This document shows, in pieces, positions 48,340 to 58,566 of a stretch of DNA of 64,000 nucleotides. Origin of the DNA: Halomonas sp. BDJS001 (GTDB lineage: Bacteria > Pseudomonadota > Gammaproteobacteria > Pseudomonadales > Halomonadaceae); NCBI RefSeq assembly GCF_026104355.1, contig NZ_CP110535.1:3658001-3722000 (forward strand). Reading direction: 5' to 3'. Within the stretch, counting starts at the first letter, position 1, and the number at the start of each line of letters is the position of its first letter. A program made the translations under genes and the position numbers. Below the pieces are notes generated by a model. That model made no database searches. It had not been told where the DNA came from and saw only the letters and a list, made by a program, of their open reading frames with translations.

Positions 48340-48816
48340 ATGACTGTTGAAATCGGTCAGCCGGTCGCAGATTTTTCCGCCACTGCCACTGGTAATACCA
48401 GCGTGACACTGTCGGAACTACGCGGCAAACAAGTGGTTATTTATTTCTACCCCAAAGCCAGCACGCCCGGCTGCACCACCGAGGGGGGCGACTTTCGTGA
48501 CCGCAAGCCCGCCTTCGACGCCGCCAACACGTTGATTCTAGGTGTCTCTCGTGACGGTCTACGCGCCCAGGAGAACTTCAAGGCCAAGCAGGATTTCAAT
48601 TTCGACCTTATTTCCGACAAGGATGAAAATGTTTGCACGCTGTTTGACGTTATCAAGCTCAAGAAGATGTACGGCAAAGAGCACCTGGGGATTGAGCGCA
48701 GTACCTTCCTGATCGATAAGGAGGGCAAGCTAGCCCAAGAGTGGCGTGGTGTTAAAGTGCCTGGCCACGCCGACGAAGTGCTTGCAGCGGCTGAAAAACT
48801 GAACGCGGCTAGCTAA
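48340..48816 (+). CDS. bcp: Peroxiredoxin Bcp
   Basis: Thiol peroxidase of 158 residues. The peroxidatic Cys lies in PGCTTEGGDFRD (about 45); the resolving Cys five residues later in many Bcp proteins is absent (GGDF in its place), so it should act as the 1-Cys or atypical type with an external thiol. AAGGA precedes ATG 48340. Convergent with perM. Confidence 0.93.
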   Translation: MTVEIGQPVADFSATATGNTSVTLSELRGKQVVIYFYPKASTPGCTTEGGDFRDRKPAFDAANTLILGVSRDGLRAQENFKAKQDFNFDLISDKDENVCTLFDVIKLKKMYGKEHLGIERSTFLIDKEGKLAQEWRGVKVPGHADEVLAAAEKLNAAS

Positions 48817-48823
48817 TCCACCG

Positions 48824-48844
48824 TGCCCGCGACCAGCGCGGGCA
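48824..48844. terminator. Hairpin between bcp and perM
   Basis: TGCCCGCG (48824-48831) pairs with CGCGGGCA (48837-48844). No T run; lies in the short convergent gap. Confidence 0.45.
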
Positions 48845-48855
48845 GTGCTTGGGCG

Positions 48856-49968
48856 CTACTCGTACTCTTTTACCGACGCCTGGGCTTCCACCCCCCGCTG
48901 CTCATCACGCCCTTGCATGCTGCGCGGCCAGGCGTAAATCAGCGCTTTCAGCAGTGTTGCCAAGGGAATGGCAAAGAAAATGCCCCAGAAGCCCCAAATT
49001 CCGCCGAAAAACAGCACCGCCACTATGATGGAGACCGGGTGAATATTATTGGTCTCAGAGAACAGCACCGGTGCTAATACGTTGCCATCCAACGCCTGAA
49101 TTACGCCATAAGCCACAAGTACATAGACCAAGTCTTCGCTAAGACCAAAATAGAAACCGGCCACAGCAGCGACCGGCAGCGTGGCCACCGCAGCACCGAT
49201 ATAAGGCACTAGTACCGAAAGCCCTACCAATACCGCCAGCAAGGCGGTATACGGCAACCCAAAGAACGCAAAGGTAAAGAACGCCACCGTCCCCACGATA
49301 ATGATTTCAATAAATTTACCACGAATATAGTTGGCAATTTGATCGTCCATCTCACGCCAAATACGCGATAGCAGCGTACGCTTTTGGGGCAGCAGTGAGA
49401 GTATAAAACCGACCAACACGTCACGATCCTTGAGCATAAAGAAGACCAGAATCGGCACCAGCACCAGGTAGATGATCAGCGCCATGATGTTGCCTAGCGA
49501 GGCTAACGAGAGCGTTAAAGCGCGCTGGCCTAGCTGGCTGATTTCACGGCTTGCGACACCTATCCAGCTCTGCATCTGATCCGGCGTAATAATGTTTGGA
49601 TAGCGCGCCTGCAACTCATCCAACCACCCCTGACCACTGGCAAACATTCGCGGTGTCTCTTGAACCAACCCCACGAGCTGATTCCAGATCAACGGCATCA
49701 AAATAAACGCCAGGGTAAGCAGCACACTGATAAAAGCCAGAAAGACCAGGATAACCGCCAGCAGATGAGGTACACCTCGTCGGGTAAACGCACTGACTAC
49801 GCCCTGCAAAAGAAACGCGATCACCAGTGCGGTAAAAAAGGGCGCCAGCATTCGTCCGAACCAGATAATCGCCGCAAAGCCCGCTACCAGCACCACCAAC
49901 AGAATGAGCGCCTCCTCATCCGAGAAGTAACGCTCTACCCAGCTTTTCAGAATCGTGCGCAGGGTCAT
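48856..49968 (-). CDS. perM: AI-2E family membrane protein PerM
   Basis: Polytopic membrane protein of 370 residues (about seven or eight helices) of the AI-2E transporter superfamily, with PYIGAAVATLPVA and FFGGIWGFWGIFFAIPLAT in the C-terminal third. Physiological substrate unknown; some relatives are sodium/proton antiporters, which would suit a halophile. ATG overlaps the end of the TusA-like gene. Confidence 0.88.
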   Translation of the reverse strand: MTLRTILKSWVERYFSDEEALILLVVLVAGFAAIIWFGRMLAPFFTALVIAFLLQGVVSAFTRRGVPHLLAVILVFLAFISVLLTLAFILMPLIWNQLVGLVQETPRMFASGQGWLDELQARYPNIITPDQMQSWIGVASREISQLGQRALTLSLASLGNIMALIIYLVLVPILVFFMLKDRDVLVGFILSLLPQKRTLLSRIWREMDDQIANYIRGKFIEIIIVGTVAFFTFAFFGLPYTALLAVLVGLSVLVPYIGAAVATLPVAAVAGFYFGLSEDLVYVLVAYGVIQALDGNVLAPVLFSETNNIHPVSIIVAVLFFGGIWGFWGIFFAIPLATLLKALIYAWPRSMQGRDEQRGVEAQASVKEYE

Positions 49969-50228
49969 AAGTGCGCATCCCCAGCTTTTCTAATCCAATA
50001 CACATAAACGTCGTCGCGCTGCTCCCGACCCTCTAACGTATGCGCACTCTGATCGGTAAACGATGCCATATCCCGCCACGACCCCGCATCTGTCGAACGC
50101 ACTTCCAGCAACTGGCCTGCCGCCAGGCCCGACAGCGCCTGTTTGGCTTTTAGCAATGGCAATGGGCAATGCAGCCCACAAGCGTCAAGCACCGTATCGG
50201 GTTGAAAGCCCCCGGTTTGCTCAGACAT
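49965..50228 (-). CDS. TusA/SirA-family sulfur-transfer protein
   Basis: Small protein of 87 residues with the CPxP-type motif LDACGLHCPLPLLKAKQAL (active Cys about 21). TusA-like proteins carry persulfide sulfur for thiolation or cofactor synthesis. GGGAG precedes the ATG. Coupled to perM, an arrangement also seen in pseudomonads. Confidence 0.9.
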   Translation of the reverse strand: MSEQTGGFQPDTVLDACGLHCPLPLLKAKQALSGLAAGQLLEVRSTDAGSWRDMASFTDQSAHTLEGREQRDDVYVYWIRKAGDAHL

Positions 50229-50427
50229 ACACTCTCCCTCAAAATAACCTGCCTATTGACGGCGTAGATTGATCAATGCTGTTGCATAAACATTGTTTAA
50301 TAAACGCTGCGGCATACACTGTCTTTTAGCGATTGATTTCACTAAGCAGTCGATTTAACGGCACTTCCCCGCCTTTATCAATGTCACACTGTGACTGACG
50401 AGCTTAACCATCACTTAAGAGGATGCC

Positions 50428-51891
50428 ATGCCGACCCATCGTACCGCTTACCCAGGCTGGATATGTGCGTTCGCTTGTGCCTGCGGCAGCTTACTATTTA
50501 GTCCACCAAGTGCTGCTACTAACGACTACGGCTTACCCAGTCTAGGGGCGGCATCTACCTCTGTCAGCAATGAAGAGTATCGTTTGGGCCGCGCCTGGTT
50601 GCGTCAGTTTCGTGCTCAGGCCCCACAGTGGCAAGACCCCATTACCAATGATTATTTGCAAAGTCTTATTGCCCGGCTGGCCCCGCATAGTGATATTAAC
50701 GGCCTGCGTACCATCACCGTTATGGTCGATAACGGCTCCCTGAACGCCTTTGCCGTCCCTGGCGGCGTAGTAGGGATCAATTCAGGACTATTTGCGTTTG
50801 CCGAAGATGAAGGCGCCTTTGTCTCGGTGCTAGCTCACGAACTGGGCCACCTCTCTCAACGCCACTATGCCCGGGGCAGTGCCCGCGCAGCTCAGACCCA
50901 ACTGCCCGCTATGGCGGCCATGCTGGCAGGCATGCTGATTGCCGCCAGTGGTGGGGGCGACGTTGGCATGGCGACCGCCATGGGGTCTCAGGCGGCACTG
51001 ATCCAGGATCAACTCAGCTACTCGCGGCTGTTCGAACAGGAAGCCGATAACATAGGGCTGCAGGCCATGGCAGATGCGGGCTATGACCCCGAGGCAATGG
51101 TACGCATGTTCTCAGCCATGCAGCGTATGGCCCGCCTTCAGGGCGATACACCGCCGGAATTCCTGCTCACCCACCCGGTTACCGACAGTCGCCTTAGCGC
51201 CGCCCAAGCCCGCGCCGCCCAACTCAATATCGCCGATGCGTACACCAGCGATACCCTCTACGACATGATGCGCGCCCGTGCGCTACTGAGCATTTACGGC
51301 AACACTCCCCAGCAAGCCGCGTCTCGCCTTTCTCGGGAGGGTGCCGACCAAGCCGCCCAGGATTACCTGGCAGCACTGATCGATGCGCGCAACAGCCAAA
51401 CCGACAGCGCCCTGGAGCAATTGGACAGGCTTGCCAACCAGCATCCTGACTACGCCATGCTGCCCGCCTCTGCCGCCAGCGTGGCGCTGGAAGCGGGGCG
51501 CTACGAGCAGGCCATTCAGCGCAGTCAGCGATTGCTGCGCTTTACGCCGGACTACCTGCCCGCCCAACTGATATTGGCCGAAGCACAGCTCCAGCGCGAC
51601 CCACAGGCGGCTTACCAGTTACTAAACGATATCACCGCACAGCACCCGGAAAACCCGCAGGGTTTTAATCTACTGGCTGAAGCCGCCGGACGCAGTGGGC
51701 ATGATAGCTGGGGACATTTGGCCCGAGCCGAACACCTCCAGCTAACCGGTCGCGTTGACCGCGGCATTCGCCAGCTCTCCATCGCCCGGGATGCCGCCGA
51801 GCGTGAGAACGACCAGCAGGCACTGGCGAGAATCGAGCAGCGCCGCGAGGATTTCATTGAGTATCGCGAAACCCTGGAAGATTTTAACTAA
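50428..51891 (+). CDS. bepA: Periplasmic M48 metalloprotease/chaperone BepA (YfgC)
   Basis: Outer-membrane quality-control protein of 487 residues. Signal peptide (about 1-30), M48 catalytic domain with HELGHLSQRH (about 136-145) and downstream EADNIGLQAM (third zinc ligand), then a C-terminal TPR solenoid. BepA helps LptD maturation and degrades misfolded outer-membrane proteins. Divergent from tusA-perM; AAGAGG precedes the ATG. Confidence 0.93.
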   Translation: MPTHRTAYPGWICAFACACGSLLFSPPSAATNDYGLPSLGAASTSVSNEEYRLGRAWLRQFRAQAPQWQDPITNDYLQSLIARLAPHSDINGLRTITVMVDNGSLNAFAVPGGVVGINSGLFAFAEDEGAFVSVLAHELGHLSQRHYARGSARAAQTQLPAMAAMLAGMLIAASGGGDVGMATAMGSQAALIQDQLSYSRLFEQEADNIGLQAMADAGYDPEAMVRMFSAMQRMARLQGDTPPEFLLTHPVTDSRLSAAQARAAQLNIADAYTSDTLYDMMRARALLSIYGNTPQQAASRLSREGADQAAQDYLAALIDARNSQTDSALEQLDRLANQHPDYAMLPASAASVALEAGRYEQAIQRSQRLLRFTPDYLPAQLILAEAQLQRDPQAAYQLLNDITAQHPENPQGFNLLAEAAGRSGHDSWGHLARAEHLQLTGRVDRGIRQLSIARDAAERENDQQALARIEQRREDFIEYRETLEDFN

Positions 51892-51895
51892 ACCT

Positions 51896-51933
51896 ATGTC
51901 ATTGCAAGGAGCGTAGCGACACAGCAATGACAT
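51896..51933. repeat. REP-like palindrome after bepA
   Basis: Perfect 10-base arms ATGTCATTGC and GCAATGACAT enclose AAGGAGCGTAGCGACACA. The GTCATTGC...GGAGCGTAGCGAC core resembles REP elements spread in many proteobacteria. A T-rich run follows (CTTTTTTC), so it may also end the bepA transcript. Only one copy noticed in the window. Confidence 0.65.
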
Positions 51934-51951
51934 TCGGTTAATCTTTTTTCG

Positions 51952-52980
51952 CTAAGCGTTGAAATTAAGCATCCGCTCAAGGGGCTTTAAAGCCTGCAGG
52001 CGCAGCGCTTCATCCACCTCAATTTCACCGCTTCCCTCGCGCAATGCACTTGCCAGATTATCCAGCGCGTTCATGGCCATCCAGGGGCAGTGGGCGCAAC
52101 TGCGGCAGGTGGCACCATTGCCTGCCGTAGGCGCTTCAAACAGGGTTTTGTCGGGTACCGCCTGCTGCATCTTGAAAAAGATACCCCGATCCGTCGCCAC
52201 AATCAGCTTATCGTTGGGTAGCTCTTTAGCGGCTTTGATCAGTTGCGAGGTGGAACCTGCCACATCGGCCAGTTTAACCACTGGCTCCGGCGACTCTGGA
52301 TGCACCAACACCGCGGCATCCGGATAGATGCGTTTGAGGTCTTCAACGCCCTTGGCCTTGAACTCCTCATGGACGATACAGGCGCCATCCCACATCAGCA
52401 TATCGGCGCCGGTTTTATTCTGGATATAGCCGCCCAAATGCTTATCGGGTGCCCAGAGAATTTTCTCGCCTTTAGCTTGCAGGTGCTCAATCACCTCTAC
52501 CGCAATCGACGAGGTGACGACCCAATCCGCCCGTGCTTTAACTGCAGCGGAGGTGTTGGCATACACCACCACGGTGCGCTCAGGGTGGGCATCACAGAAA
52601 GCACTGAACTCATCGGCAGGACAGCCAATATCCAGCGAACAGGTGGCTTCCAGAGTGGGCATCAGTATGCGCTTTTCAGGCGAAAGGATCTTGGCGGTTT
52701 CACCCATGAAGCGAACCCCGGCGACGACCAGCGTGGTGGCGTCGTGGCGAGCACCAAAGCGCGCCATCTCCAGCGAGTCAGCGACACAGCCGCCGGTCTC
52801 TTCAGCCAATTGTTGAATAGCATCATCGGTGTAGTAGTGGGCAACCAAAACGGCGTTATGGGCTTTCAAAAGCCGCTTGATCTCTTCAACCCGGGCCTGA
52901 TCTTCCGCGGGAATGCGGGTCGGGCAGTAGGCCGTGGGTAGCGGGGCATCAAGCTTCGCTTGAGTAGTCATAATAGTCAT
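51952..52980 (-). CDS. nadA: Quinolinate synthase NadA
   Basis: 4Fe-4S enzyme that forms quinolinate from iminoaspartate and DHAP. Ligand cysteines are in [19 protein letters not shown] and [23 protein letters not shown] is the family start. ATG 52980 is chosen (342 residues); GTG 52992 and ATG 52971 are alternatives with no strong ribosome site to decide. Confidence 0.95.
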   Translation of the reverse strand: MTIMTTQAKLDAPLPTAYCPTRIPAEDQARVEEIKRLLKAHNAVLVAHYYTDDAIQQLAEETGGCVADSLEMARFGARHDATTLVVAGVRFMGETAKILSPEKRILMPTLEATCSLDIGCPADEFSAFCDAHPERTVVVYANTSAAVKARADWVVTSSIAVEVIEHLQAKGEKILWAPDKHLGGYIQNKTGADMLMWDGACIVHEEFKAKGVEDLKRIYPDAAVLVHPESPEPVVKLADVAGSTSQLIKAAKELPNDKLIVATDRGIFFKMQQAVPDKTLFEAPTAGNGATCRSCAHCPWMAMNALDNLASALREGSGEIEVDEALRLQALKPLERMLNFNA

Positions 52981-53190
52981 TGTGTCTACCACTGTGACGA
53001 ACAGGGAATCCCCCTGTTAAACACTGGGCTACGGCGCAGTACGTCTTGCACATGCGCCGCTCGTAGGAGCGATGGGCCGCTGCGTCTCTCGCGATGGCCA
53101 TCGCTTAAAATCCATTCGGAACAGATTTATTTTAAACCATTTTGGCGGGGAATAGCGTTTGACTGCAAACAGAATGTCGCACACAGCAAA

Positions 53191-53221
53191 ACGCCCCTGG
53201 CAGCTAAACTGCCAGGGGCGT
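53191..53221 (-). terminator. Terminator of the tRNA-Lys transcript
   Basis: 13-base stem ACGCCCCTGGCAG with its complement and a 5-base loop; on the minus strand it is followed by TTTT. Lies seven bases beyond the second tRNA-Lys. Confidence 0.85.
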
Positions 53222-53227
53222 TGAATT

Positions 53228-53303
53228 TGGTGGGTCGTGCAGGATTCGAACCTGCGACCAATTGATTAAAAGTCAACTGCTCTACCAACTGAGCTAACGA
53301 CCC
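53228..53303 (-). tRNA. tRNA-Lys (TTT)
   Basis: 76 nt with encoded CCA: acceptor GGGTCGT, anticodon loop CTTTTAA giving TTT, T-loop GTTCGAATC. Second in transcription order of a tandem pair. Confidence 0.95.
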
Positions 53304-53418
53304 AAACTTGCTGCGCTGTTCACGTACCAGCGTTGCTACACATGCTGTTGCTACATATACTTTAAACGTTCACCACCGAGTTCAAACTGACTTTATCTAA
53401 ACTGATCAGTCGTTTGAA

Positions 53419-53494
53419 TGGTGGGTCGTGCAGGATTCGAACCTGCGACCAATTGATTAAAAGTCAACTGCTCTACCAACTGAGCTAACGACCC
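53419..53494 (-). tRNA. tRNA-Lys (TTT)
   Basis: Identical copy of the tRNA-Lys at 53228, 76 nt with encoded CCA. Confidence 0.95.
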
Positions 53495-53510
53495 GCCTGA
53501 ACGGATGCAT

Positions 53511-53539
53511 ATCCTACGCTTACACCTTATTGATAGCAA
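53511..53539 (-). promoter_or_regulatory. Promoter candidate of the tRNA-Lys pair
   Basis: Minus strand TTGCTA (53539-53534), spacer of 17, TAGGAT (53516-53511), 16 bases before the tRNA. Confidence 0.5.
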
Positions 53540-53676
53540 GCGTTTTTTCGCTTTCATTCTACAATAATGAACCATTTGCGTACCTGCTAGCGTCACTCAA
53601 TGCTGACAGGCACGCTTATCCACCTAACCGCTAACGACTGACCGCCAAGAACTTCAACGGGCTCAGCAAGAGGCGT

Positions 53677-54550
53677 TTAGCGCGCCTTGCTTTTCGGTTT
53701 GCGCAGCGCCTGTACCGGCTTGCGTTTGTGCTTATCGCGATTCCAACGATTCTTCTCATCCGGCGTCAGCGCGGGCACTTTACGGGTTTCCAAGTTAGCC
53801 AGCGTGGCCAAGTCATCCACCTCATCCTGGGTAAGCTCGACCCATTCGCCGGCTTTTGCCCGCTTATCAAGGAAGATATTGCCGTAGCGTACGCGCTTCA
53901 GACGACTCACCGTCAGCGCCTGGGACTCCCAAAGACGCCGCACTTCACGATTACGCCCTTCCAGAATCACCACGTGGAACCAGGTGTTGATACCCTCGCC
54001 ACCAAACTCCTGCACATCGGTAAAGCGCGCCGGGCCATCTTCCAGCATCACGCCATCGACCATCGCCAGGATATGCTCGCGCTTCACTTCCCCCATCACG
54101 CGCACCGCGTACTCCCGCTCCACCTGGGTAGAGGGATGCATCAAACGGTTGGCCAGCTCACCATCGGTAGTAACAGCAGCAAACCGCTGGTGTTGATATC
54201 CAAACGGCCAATGGCAATCCAGCGCTCGCCTTTCAGGCGCGGCAAGCGGTCAAATACCGTGCGGCGACCTTCTGGATCCTTACGGGTGCACAACTCGCCT
54301 TCCGGTTTGTTGTACATAATCACCCGGCGAGGCACTTCTTCTTCCGGGCGCAGTGCCACCGGACGGTCATCAAAACTGACTTTGTCCCGCGCTTCCACGC
54401 GGTCGCCCAGCTTGGCCACCTGGCTATTCACTTTAACCCGGCCGGCGGAAATCGCCGTTTCCATCTCACGCCGCGAGCCAAGGCCTGCACGGGCCAAAAC
54501 TTTTTGCAGCTTTTCGCTGGGGGGGGGGTGGTGTTATTACTCTGACTCAT
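53677..54550 (-). pseudogene. rluB: 23S rRNA pseudouridine 2605 synthase RluB, frame broken twice
   Basis: ATG 54550 (MSQSNNTT) runs into a C10 run (plus-strand G10, 54519-54528) after which the S4 domain ([16 protein letters not shown]) is in another frame; eleven bases would join them. The main frame carries the catalytic Asp in [12 protein letters not shown], then shifts near 54171-54174; the rest ([18 protein letters not shown] onward, to 53677) is in a further frame, again one base short. All parts of RluB are present and well conserved. It overlaps the end of scpB. Base-call errors are likely; the G10 tract could also vary in nature. Confidence 0.85.
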
Positions 54551-55373
54551 GGTCGTCTGACCTCACATCGGTAGTCTGCGTGCTTTCGCGCTCATCTTGT
54601 TGGCGCTTGGCACGTGCCGCGAGCCGTGCCTGTAGGTCGGCAAAACTCAACGGCTGGGTTAACGCCGTCTCGGCGTGGGTCTCGGCGAGTTCAGCCGAGC
54701 TTAACTCATCATTCTGGGGAGGCGCATCCTGCACGGTTTCGTTCGTTTCGTCCAGTGCTTCATGCTCTAAACCGGGGTCATTTTGTTCCTGAATATCCGT
54801 ATGCTGCGTCATTCCCGGCTCTTCAGGTAGTTCGTTCTCGTCCCAGCTCGCCAGCGTGTGCATGGGCGGCAGCGCATCGAGGGTCTTTAAGCCAAAATCA
54901 TCCAAAAAGCTGCGCGTGGTGGCATAGACCGCCGGCCGACCGGGCACATCACGGTGACCAACCACACGAATCCAGCCACGCTCTGCAAGGGTGCGCATGA
55001 TCGAGCTACTCACGCTGACCCCACGCACCTCTTCGATATCACCCCGCGTCACCGGCTGCCGGTAGGCGATTAACGCCAGCGTTTCCAGCAGCGCCCGGGA
55101 GTAGCGCTGAGGGCGCTCGTCCCATAGCCGAGACACCCACTGGGAAAGCCGCGGGCGAATACGCAGCTGATAGCCCGAAACGGTCTCTAACAGCTCAAGC
55201 GCGCCCCCCGAATGGCGTTGCTGCAAGCGCTCAAGGATGTCACGAAACTCCTTGCGTGTAGGGCATTCGTCCTCCAGAAAAAGCGTTTCCAGACGCTCAA
55301 GGGGCAGTGGTTCGCCAGCGGCCAGCAGGGCCGCCTCAATAATGTCGTCTACTGCGGTGACGGCCTCACTCAT
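54537..55373 (-). CDS. scpB: Segregation and condensation protein B
   Basis: Two winged-helix domains of ScpB (about 5-180), with ALLETLALIAYRQPVTRGDIEEVRG typical in part, followed by an acidic, Gln/Glu-rich tail of about 95 residues. Partner of ScpA and SMC in chromosome organisation. 278 residues, longer than many ScpB because of the tail. Its ATG abuts the restored scpA stop (ATGA). Confidence 0.92.
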   Translation of the reverse strand: MSEAVTAVDDIIEAALLAAGEPLPLERLETLFLEDECPTRKEFRDILERLQQRHSGGALELLETVSGYQLRIRPRLSQWVSRLWDERPQRYSRALLETLALIAYRQPVTRGDIEEVRGVSVSSSIMRTLAERGWIRVVGHRDVPGRPAVYATTRSFLDDFGLKTLDALPPMHTLASWDENELPEEPGMTQHTDIQEQNDPGLEHEALDETNETVQDAPPQNDELSSAELAETHAETALTQPLSFADLQARLAARAKRQQDERESTQTTDVRSDDHESE

Positions 55374-56319
55374 GACGTCTCCCCGTCAGGTTCAAAAGCG
55401 GACTCACCATAGGCATCACCCTCTATTTCGCCCTCTTCAAAAGCACTCTCCTCACCATCTGTCAGGGCAGCACGCCTGCGCGCACGTGAATCGGTGACAG
55501 CGGGGCATTTTGGACAATTTCAATCATGGACTCTTTAGCTAGCTCTAAAATGGCCATAAAGGTAACCACCACGCCTGCACGCCCCTCTTCCAGCGTAAAC
55601 AGCGCCTCAAAGGGGGTATAGCGCTGCTGGGCGTCGTCGAGACTTAGCTGCTCCATAATTTTGAGCATGCGCTCGCGGGTAGAGAGCACCTCTCGACTGA
55701 TCTGGTGAGCCTGCACCAGTTCGGCGCGCCTGAGCACATCAGAGAGCGCGCTGAGCAGCTCATCCAACGCCACCTCAGGGTGAATCACCCGGGATTCCAA
55801 TGGTGGCAAACCCGCCTGCACACTGAACCAGTCGCGCCCCATACGCGGCAGTGTATCCAGCGTTTCTGCCGCTTCTTTGAGGCGCTCATACTCTTGAAGG
55901 CGACGGATAAGCTCGGCGCGGGGATCCTCTTCCTCCTCGCCCTCTGCTTTAGGCGGGCGAGGCAGCAGTGTGCGCGACTTGATTTCCGCCAGCATGGCGG
56001 CCATTAGCAGGTACTCCCCTGCCAGTTCGATCTCCATGGCTTTCATCAGCTCCACATACTCGATGTACTGGTGGGTGATGGTGGCCACGTTAATGGTCAG
56101 AATGTCCAGATTCTGGCGGCGAATCAGATAGAGCAGCAGATCCAGCGGCCCTTCAAAGGTTTCCAGGAAGACCCGCAGCGCTTCCGGAGGAATATACAGA
56201 TCCTCCGGCATTTGCGTAATCGGCTCATTAAACAGACGCCCAAACGAAGCCGCCACTGGCTCAGTGGTTGCAGAATCCGGGGTTTCTAAATCGACAGTAT
56301 CGCTTGGCGTCTCGCTCAC
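55370..56319 (-). CDS. scpA: Segregation and condensation protein A, C-terminal frame probably disrupted
   Basis: Kleisin ScpA, which bridges SMC and ScpB. From GTG 56319: LRVFLETFEGPLDLLLYLIR (N-terminal SMC-binding part) and, near the end, VTFMAILELAKESMIEIVQ. The uninterrupted frame ends at 55462 (285 residues). One more base in GCGCGC near 55476-55484 would extend it by about 36 acidic residues to a TGA at 55370-55372 that overlaps the scpB ATG, the usual coupled arrangement. The main domain is intact either way. Confidence 0.85.
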
Positions 56320-56348
56320 GCGGGTCGGCTCTCTTGAGGTGTTTGTGA

Positions 56349-56597
56349 TCAGGCGACAGCCTGACGATGCCGTGTCAAATCGCCCTGCCCGGCCAGAAAC
56401 CCATCAATAGACACATCTTCATCCAATGCATCCCAATGAATTCCACGGGCACTCAATTCATAGCACGCCAATTGTTGGGGTGACGCTTTAAGAAGACGCG
56501 GGTACCAAGCTAGCGGTACGCCTACCGTGCGACCATCGCTTAACTCAACCCAGAAATTATCCTCATCAAACGTAACTCGCTTAGGAGAAGTAGTCAT
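56349..56597 (-). CDS. DUF2442 protein
   Basis: Small protein of 82 residues with the DUF2442 pattern: FDEDNFWVELSDGRTVGVPLAWYPRL. Members often pair with DUF4160 proteins in toxin-antitoxin-like couples; none is next to it here. AAGG lies before ATG 56597; a GTG nine bases earlier is less likely. Function unknown. Confidence 0.8.
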   Translation of the reverse strand: MTTSPKRVTFDEDNFWVELSDGRTVGVPLAWYPRLLKASPQQLACYELSARGIHWDALDEDVSIDGFLAGQGDLTRHRQAVA

Positions 56598-56661
56598 GCC
56601 AGGCACCTTCTAATGTGTTGCGATGTTGAATAATAGATGACTTATCGCCACAAGGCACATG

Positions 56662-58464
56662 CTACCCCGCCTCCACAGCTTTGCGGTAGCGGCCTGCATA
56701 GTCAAACAGCTTGTCACGGATTTGGAAATGGCGCCCTACTTTGCGACCCACGACAAAATCCGGGTGGCGTAGGCGGCGCTGTTCGGCGACGACCTCCTCG
56801 GCGCTTAGCGGCTGCCATTTACCTCCCGGTGCGCGCAGATGGTAGCGCAGAAAGGCGGCATAGAAGGCGCGCCGCTGAGCGGGAGTTTCCAGCGCAAACC
56901 ACTCGGCCAGGTGAGTGCCGTCTTCGTCGTAGTAGGTGACTTTCAAGCGCGGCAGGCCGCGACCATTAGTCGTTGCTTCCAACTGCATACCGCTGACCCG
57001 CAGTACCTTGGCGTCTTTCAGCTTTAAGGCGTCCTTGAGCTTATCATCCGCGTCCACCAGTAGTTTTTCACAACCGTGGCAGCGGCGGGCAGCAATATCA
57101 TTCTCGGCACCGCACTCATCGCAGACTTTGAAACGGAACCTGAAGTCGCATTGGCGCCGCTTTCCTTCATCATCTTCAATTAGCCCCTGGCAGCGACGGC
57201 CAAAGTGCTCAATCACTAAATCACCGTCGCGCTTACCCCAGTAAAGATTGGCATGACCGCAAGCCGGACACTCTACCTGAACCGGTTCGCTGTCGCTATC
57301 CGGCTTGGGCTCGCCAACTTCTGGGGCAAAAATATCCCAAGGGTTACCGGCATAGTCCAGAATCAGACAGTCGCTTTTCCCCGGTGATAGGCGCAGCCCT
57401 CTGCCCACCATCTGTTGATAGAGGCTCACCGATTCGGTGGGCCTCAAAATAGCGATCAAATCCACGTGGGGCGCATCGAAACCGGTGGTCAGCACCGCCA
57501 CGTTGACCAGATATTTCAGTTGCCGCGCCTTAAAGGCATCGATCAGCGCAGTACGCTCCTGGGAAGGCGTTGCCCCGGTAATTAACGCCGCCTCTTCCCT
57601 TGGTAGATAAGCCATGATCTCCTCGGCGTGGGCCACAGTAGCGGCAAAAATCATCACGCCCTGGCGCTCAAGCGCACGCTCGACGATTTGCCCGATAATC
57701 CCCGGCGTCGCCCGGCTGCCCGCCACCACGCGATTCAGCTCCTGCTCCTGAAACAGACCGCTGGATGATGGTCTCAGTGCAGAGAAATCGTAGCCTTCAA
57801 TGGCCATATCCAAACGCTTGGGTTCAGCGAGATAGCCCTGCTTAACCATCAGGCGGAGTGGCTGTTCAAACACACAGTCGCGGAAAAAGCTCTCTTCACT
57901 GCCTCGCACCATGCCGTGATGGTGGCGATAGTAGATAAACCCTTGCCCCAAGCGATAAGGGGTCGCGGTTAAGCCAAGTATCTTCAATTGCGGATTGTGC
58001 TGTCGCAAATGCTCGATCACTTGGCGGTAGCTGGCGTCTTCATTAAGCGATATGCGATGGCTTTCGTCGATCACCAGTAGGGTAAAATTGGCATCATTAA
58101 AACTCGCCAGGTTACGCACCACCGACTGCACCGAGCCAAACACTACTTGGCGACTGGCCTCCTTACGCTTTAAACCGGCGCTAAAAATATCCGCTTCAAG
58201 CCCATAGGCTTGGTATTTGGCGTGGTTCTGCTCCACAAGCTCGCGCACATGAGCCAGCACCAGTACCCGCCCCCTCGCCAAACGCGCTAGCTCAGCAATG
58301 ACCAGCGATTTCCCGCTACCGGTAGGCAGCACTACCAAAGCAGGATCGCTGGAGGCACGGAAGTGCACCACCACACGCTTGACCGCTTCCTGCTGATAAG
58401 GGCGAAGCTGGGGCGTTGGTAAGGTGACTAGTGAGGAGCTAGGTGTCGACAAATTAAATAGCAC
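56662..58464 (-). CDS. radD: DEAD/DEAH-box helicase RadD (YejH)
   Basis: SF2 helicase of 600 residues. Walker A LPTGSGKS (about 46-53), DESH box (about 132), helicase C domain with [20 protein letters not shown], then zinc-binding clusters [12 protein letters not shown] and [20 protein letters not shown]. coli RadD is about the same size and acts in recombination repair with RecA. No operon partner. Confidence 0.9.
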   Translation of the reverse strand: MLFNLSTPSSSLVTLPTPQLRPYQQEAVKRVVVHFRASSDPALVVLPTGSGKSLVIAELARLARGRVLVLAHVRELVEQNHAKYQAYGLEADIFSAGLKRKEASRQVVFGSVQSVVRNLASFNDANFTLLVIDESHRISLNEDASYRQVIEHLRQHNPQLKILGLTATPYRLGQGFIYYRHHHGMVRGSEESFFRDCVFEQPLRLMVKQGYLAEPKRLDMAIEGYDFSALRPSSSGLFQEQELNRVVAGSRATPGIIGQIVERALERQGVMIFAATVAHAEEIMAYLPREEAALITGATPSQERTALIDAFKARQLKYLVNVAVLTTGFDAPHVDLIAILRPTESVSLYQQMVGRGLRLSPGKSDCLILDYAGNPWDIFAPEVGEPKPDSDSEPVQVECPACGHANLYWGKRDGDLVIEHFGRRCQGLIEDDEGKRRQCDFRFRFKVCDECGAENDIAARRCHGCEKLLVDADDKLKDALKLKDAKVLRVSGMQLEATTNGRGLPRLKVTYYDEDGTHLAEWFALETPAQRRAFYAAFLRYHLRAPGGKWQPLSAEEVVAEQRRLRHPDFVVGRKVGRHFQIRDKLFDYAGRYRKAVEAG

Positions 58465-58566
58465 GCTATTGAACCATTACGACTTTCGTCGCGTCGTAGT
58501 AGTGATGGTTAAATAATCCCTGAACTCGCACAGTCTATCAGCGAGAAGATACTAGTGAGGTGAGCC

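Noticed and set aside
53728..54792. Open frame of 354 codons on the plus strand
   Set aside because: Runs antisense across rluB and scpB and reads as shadow sequence.
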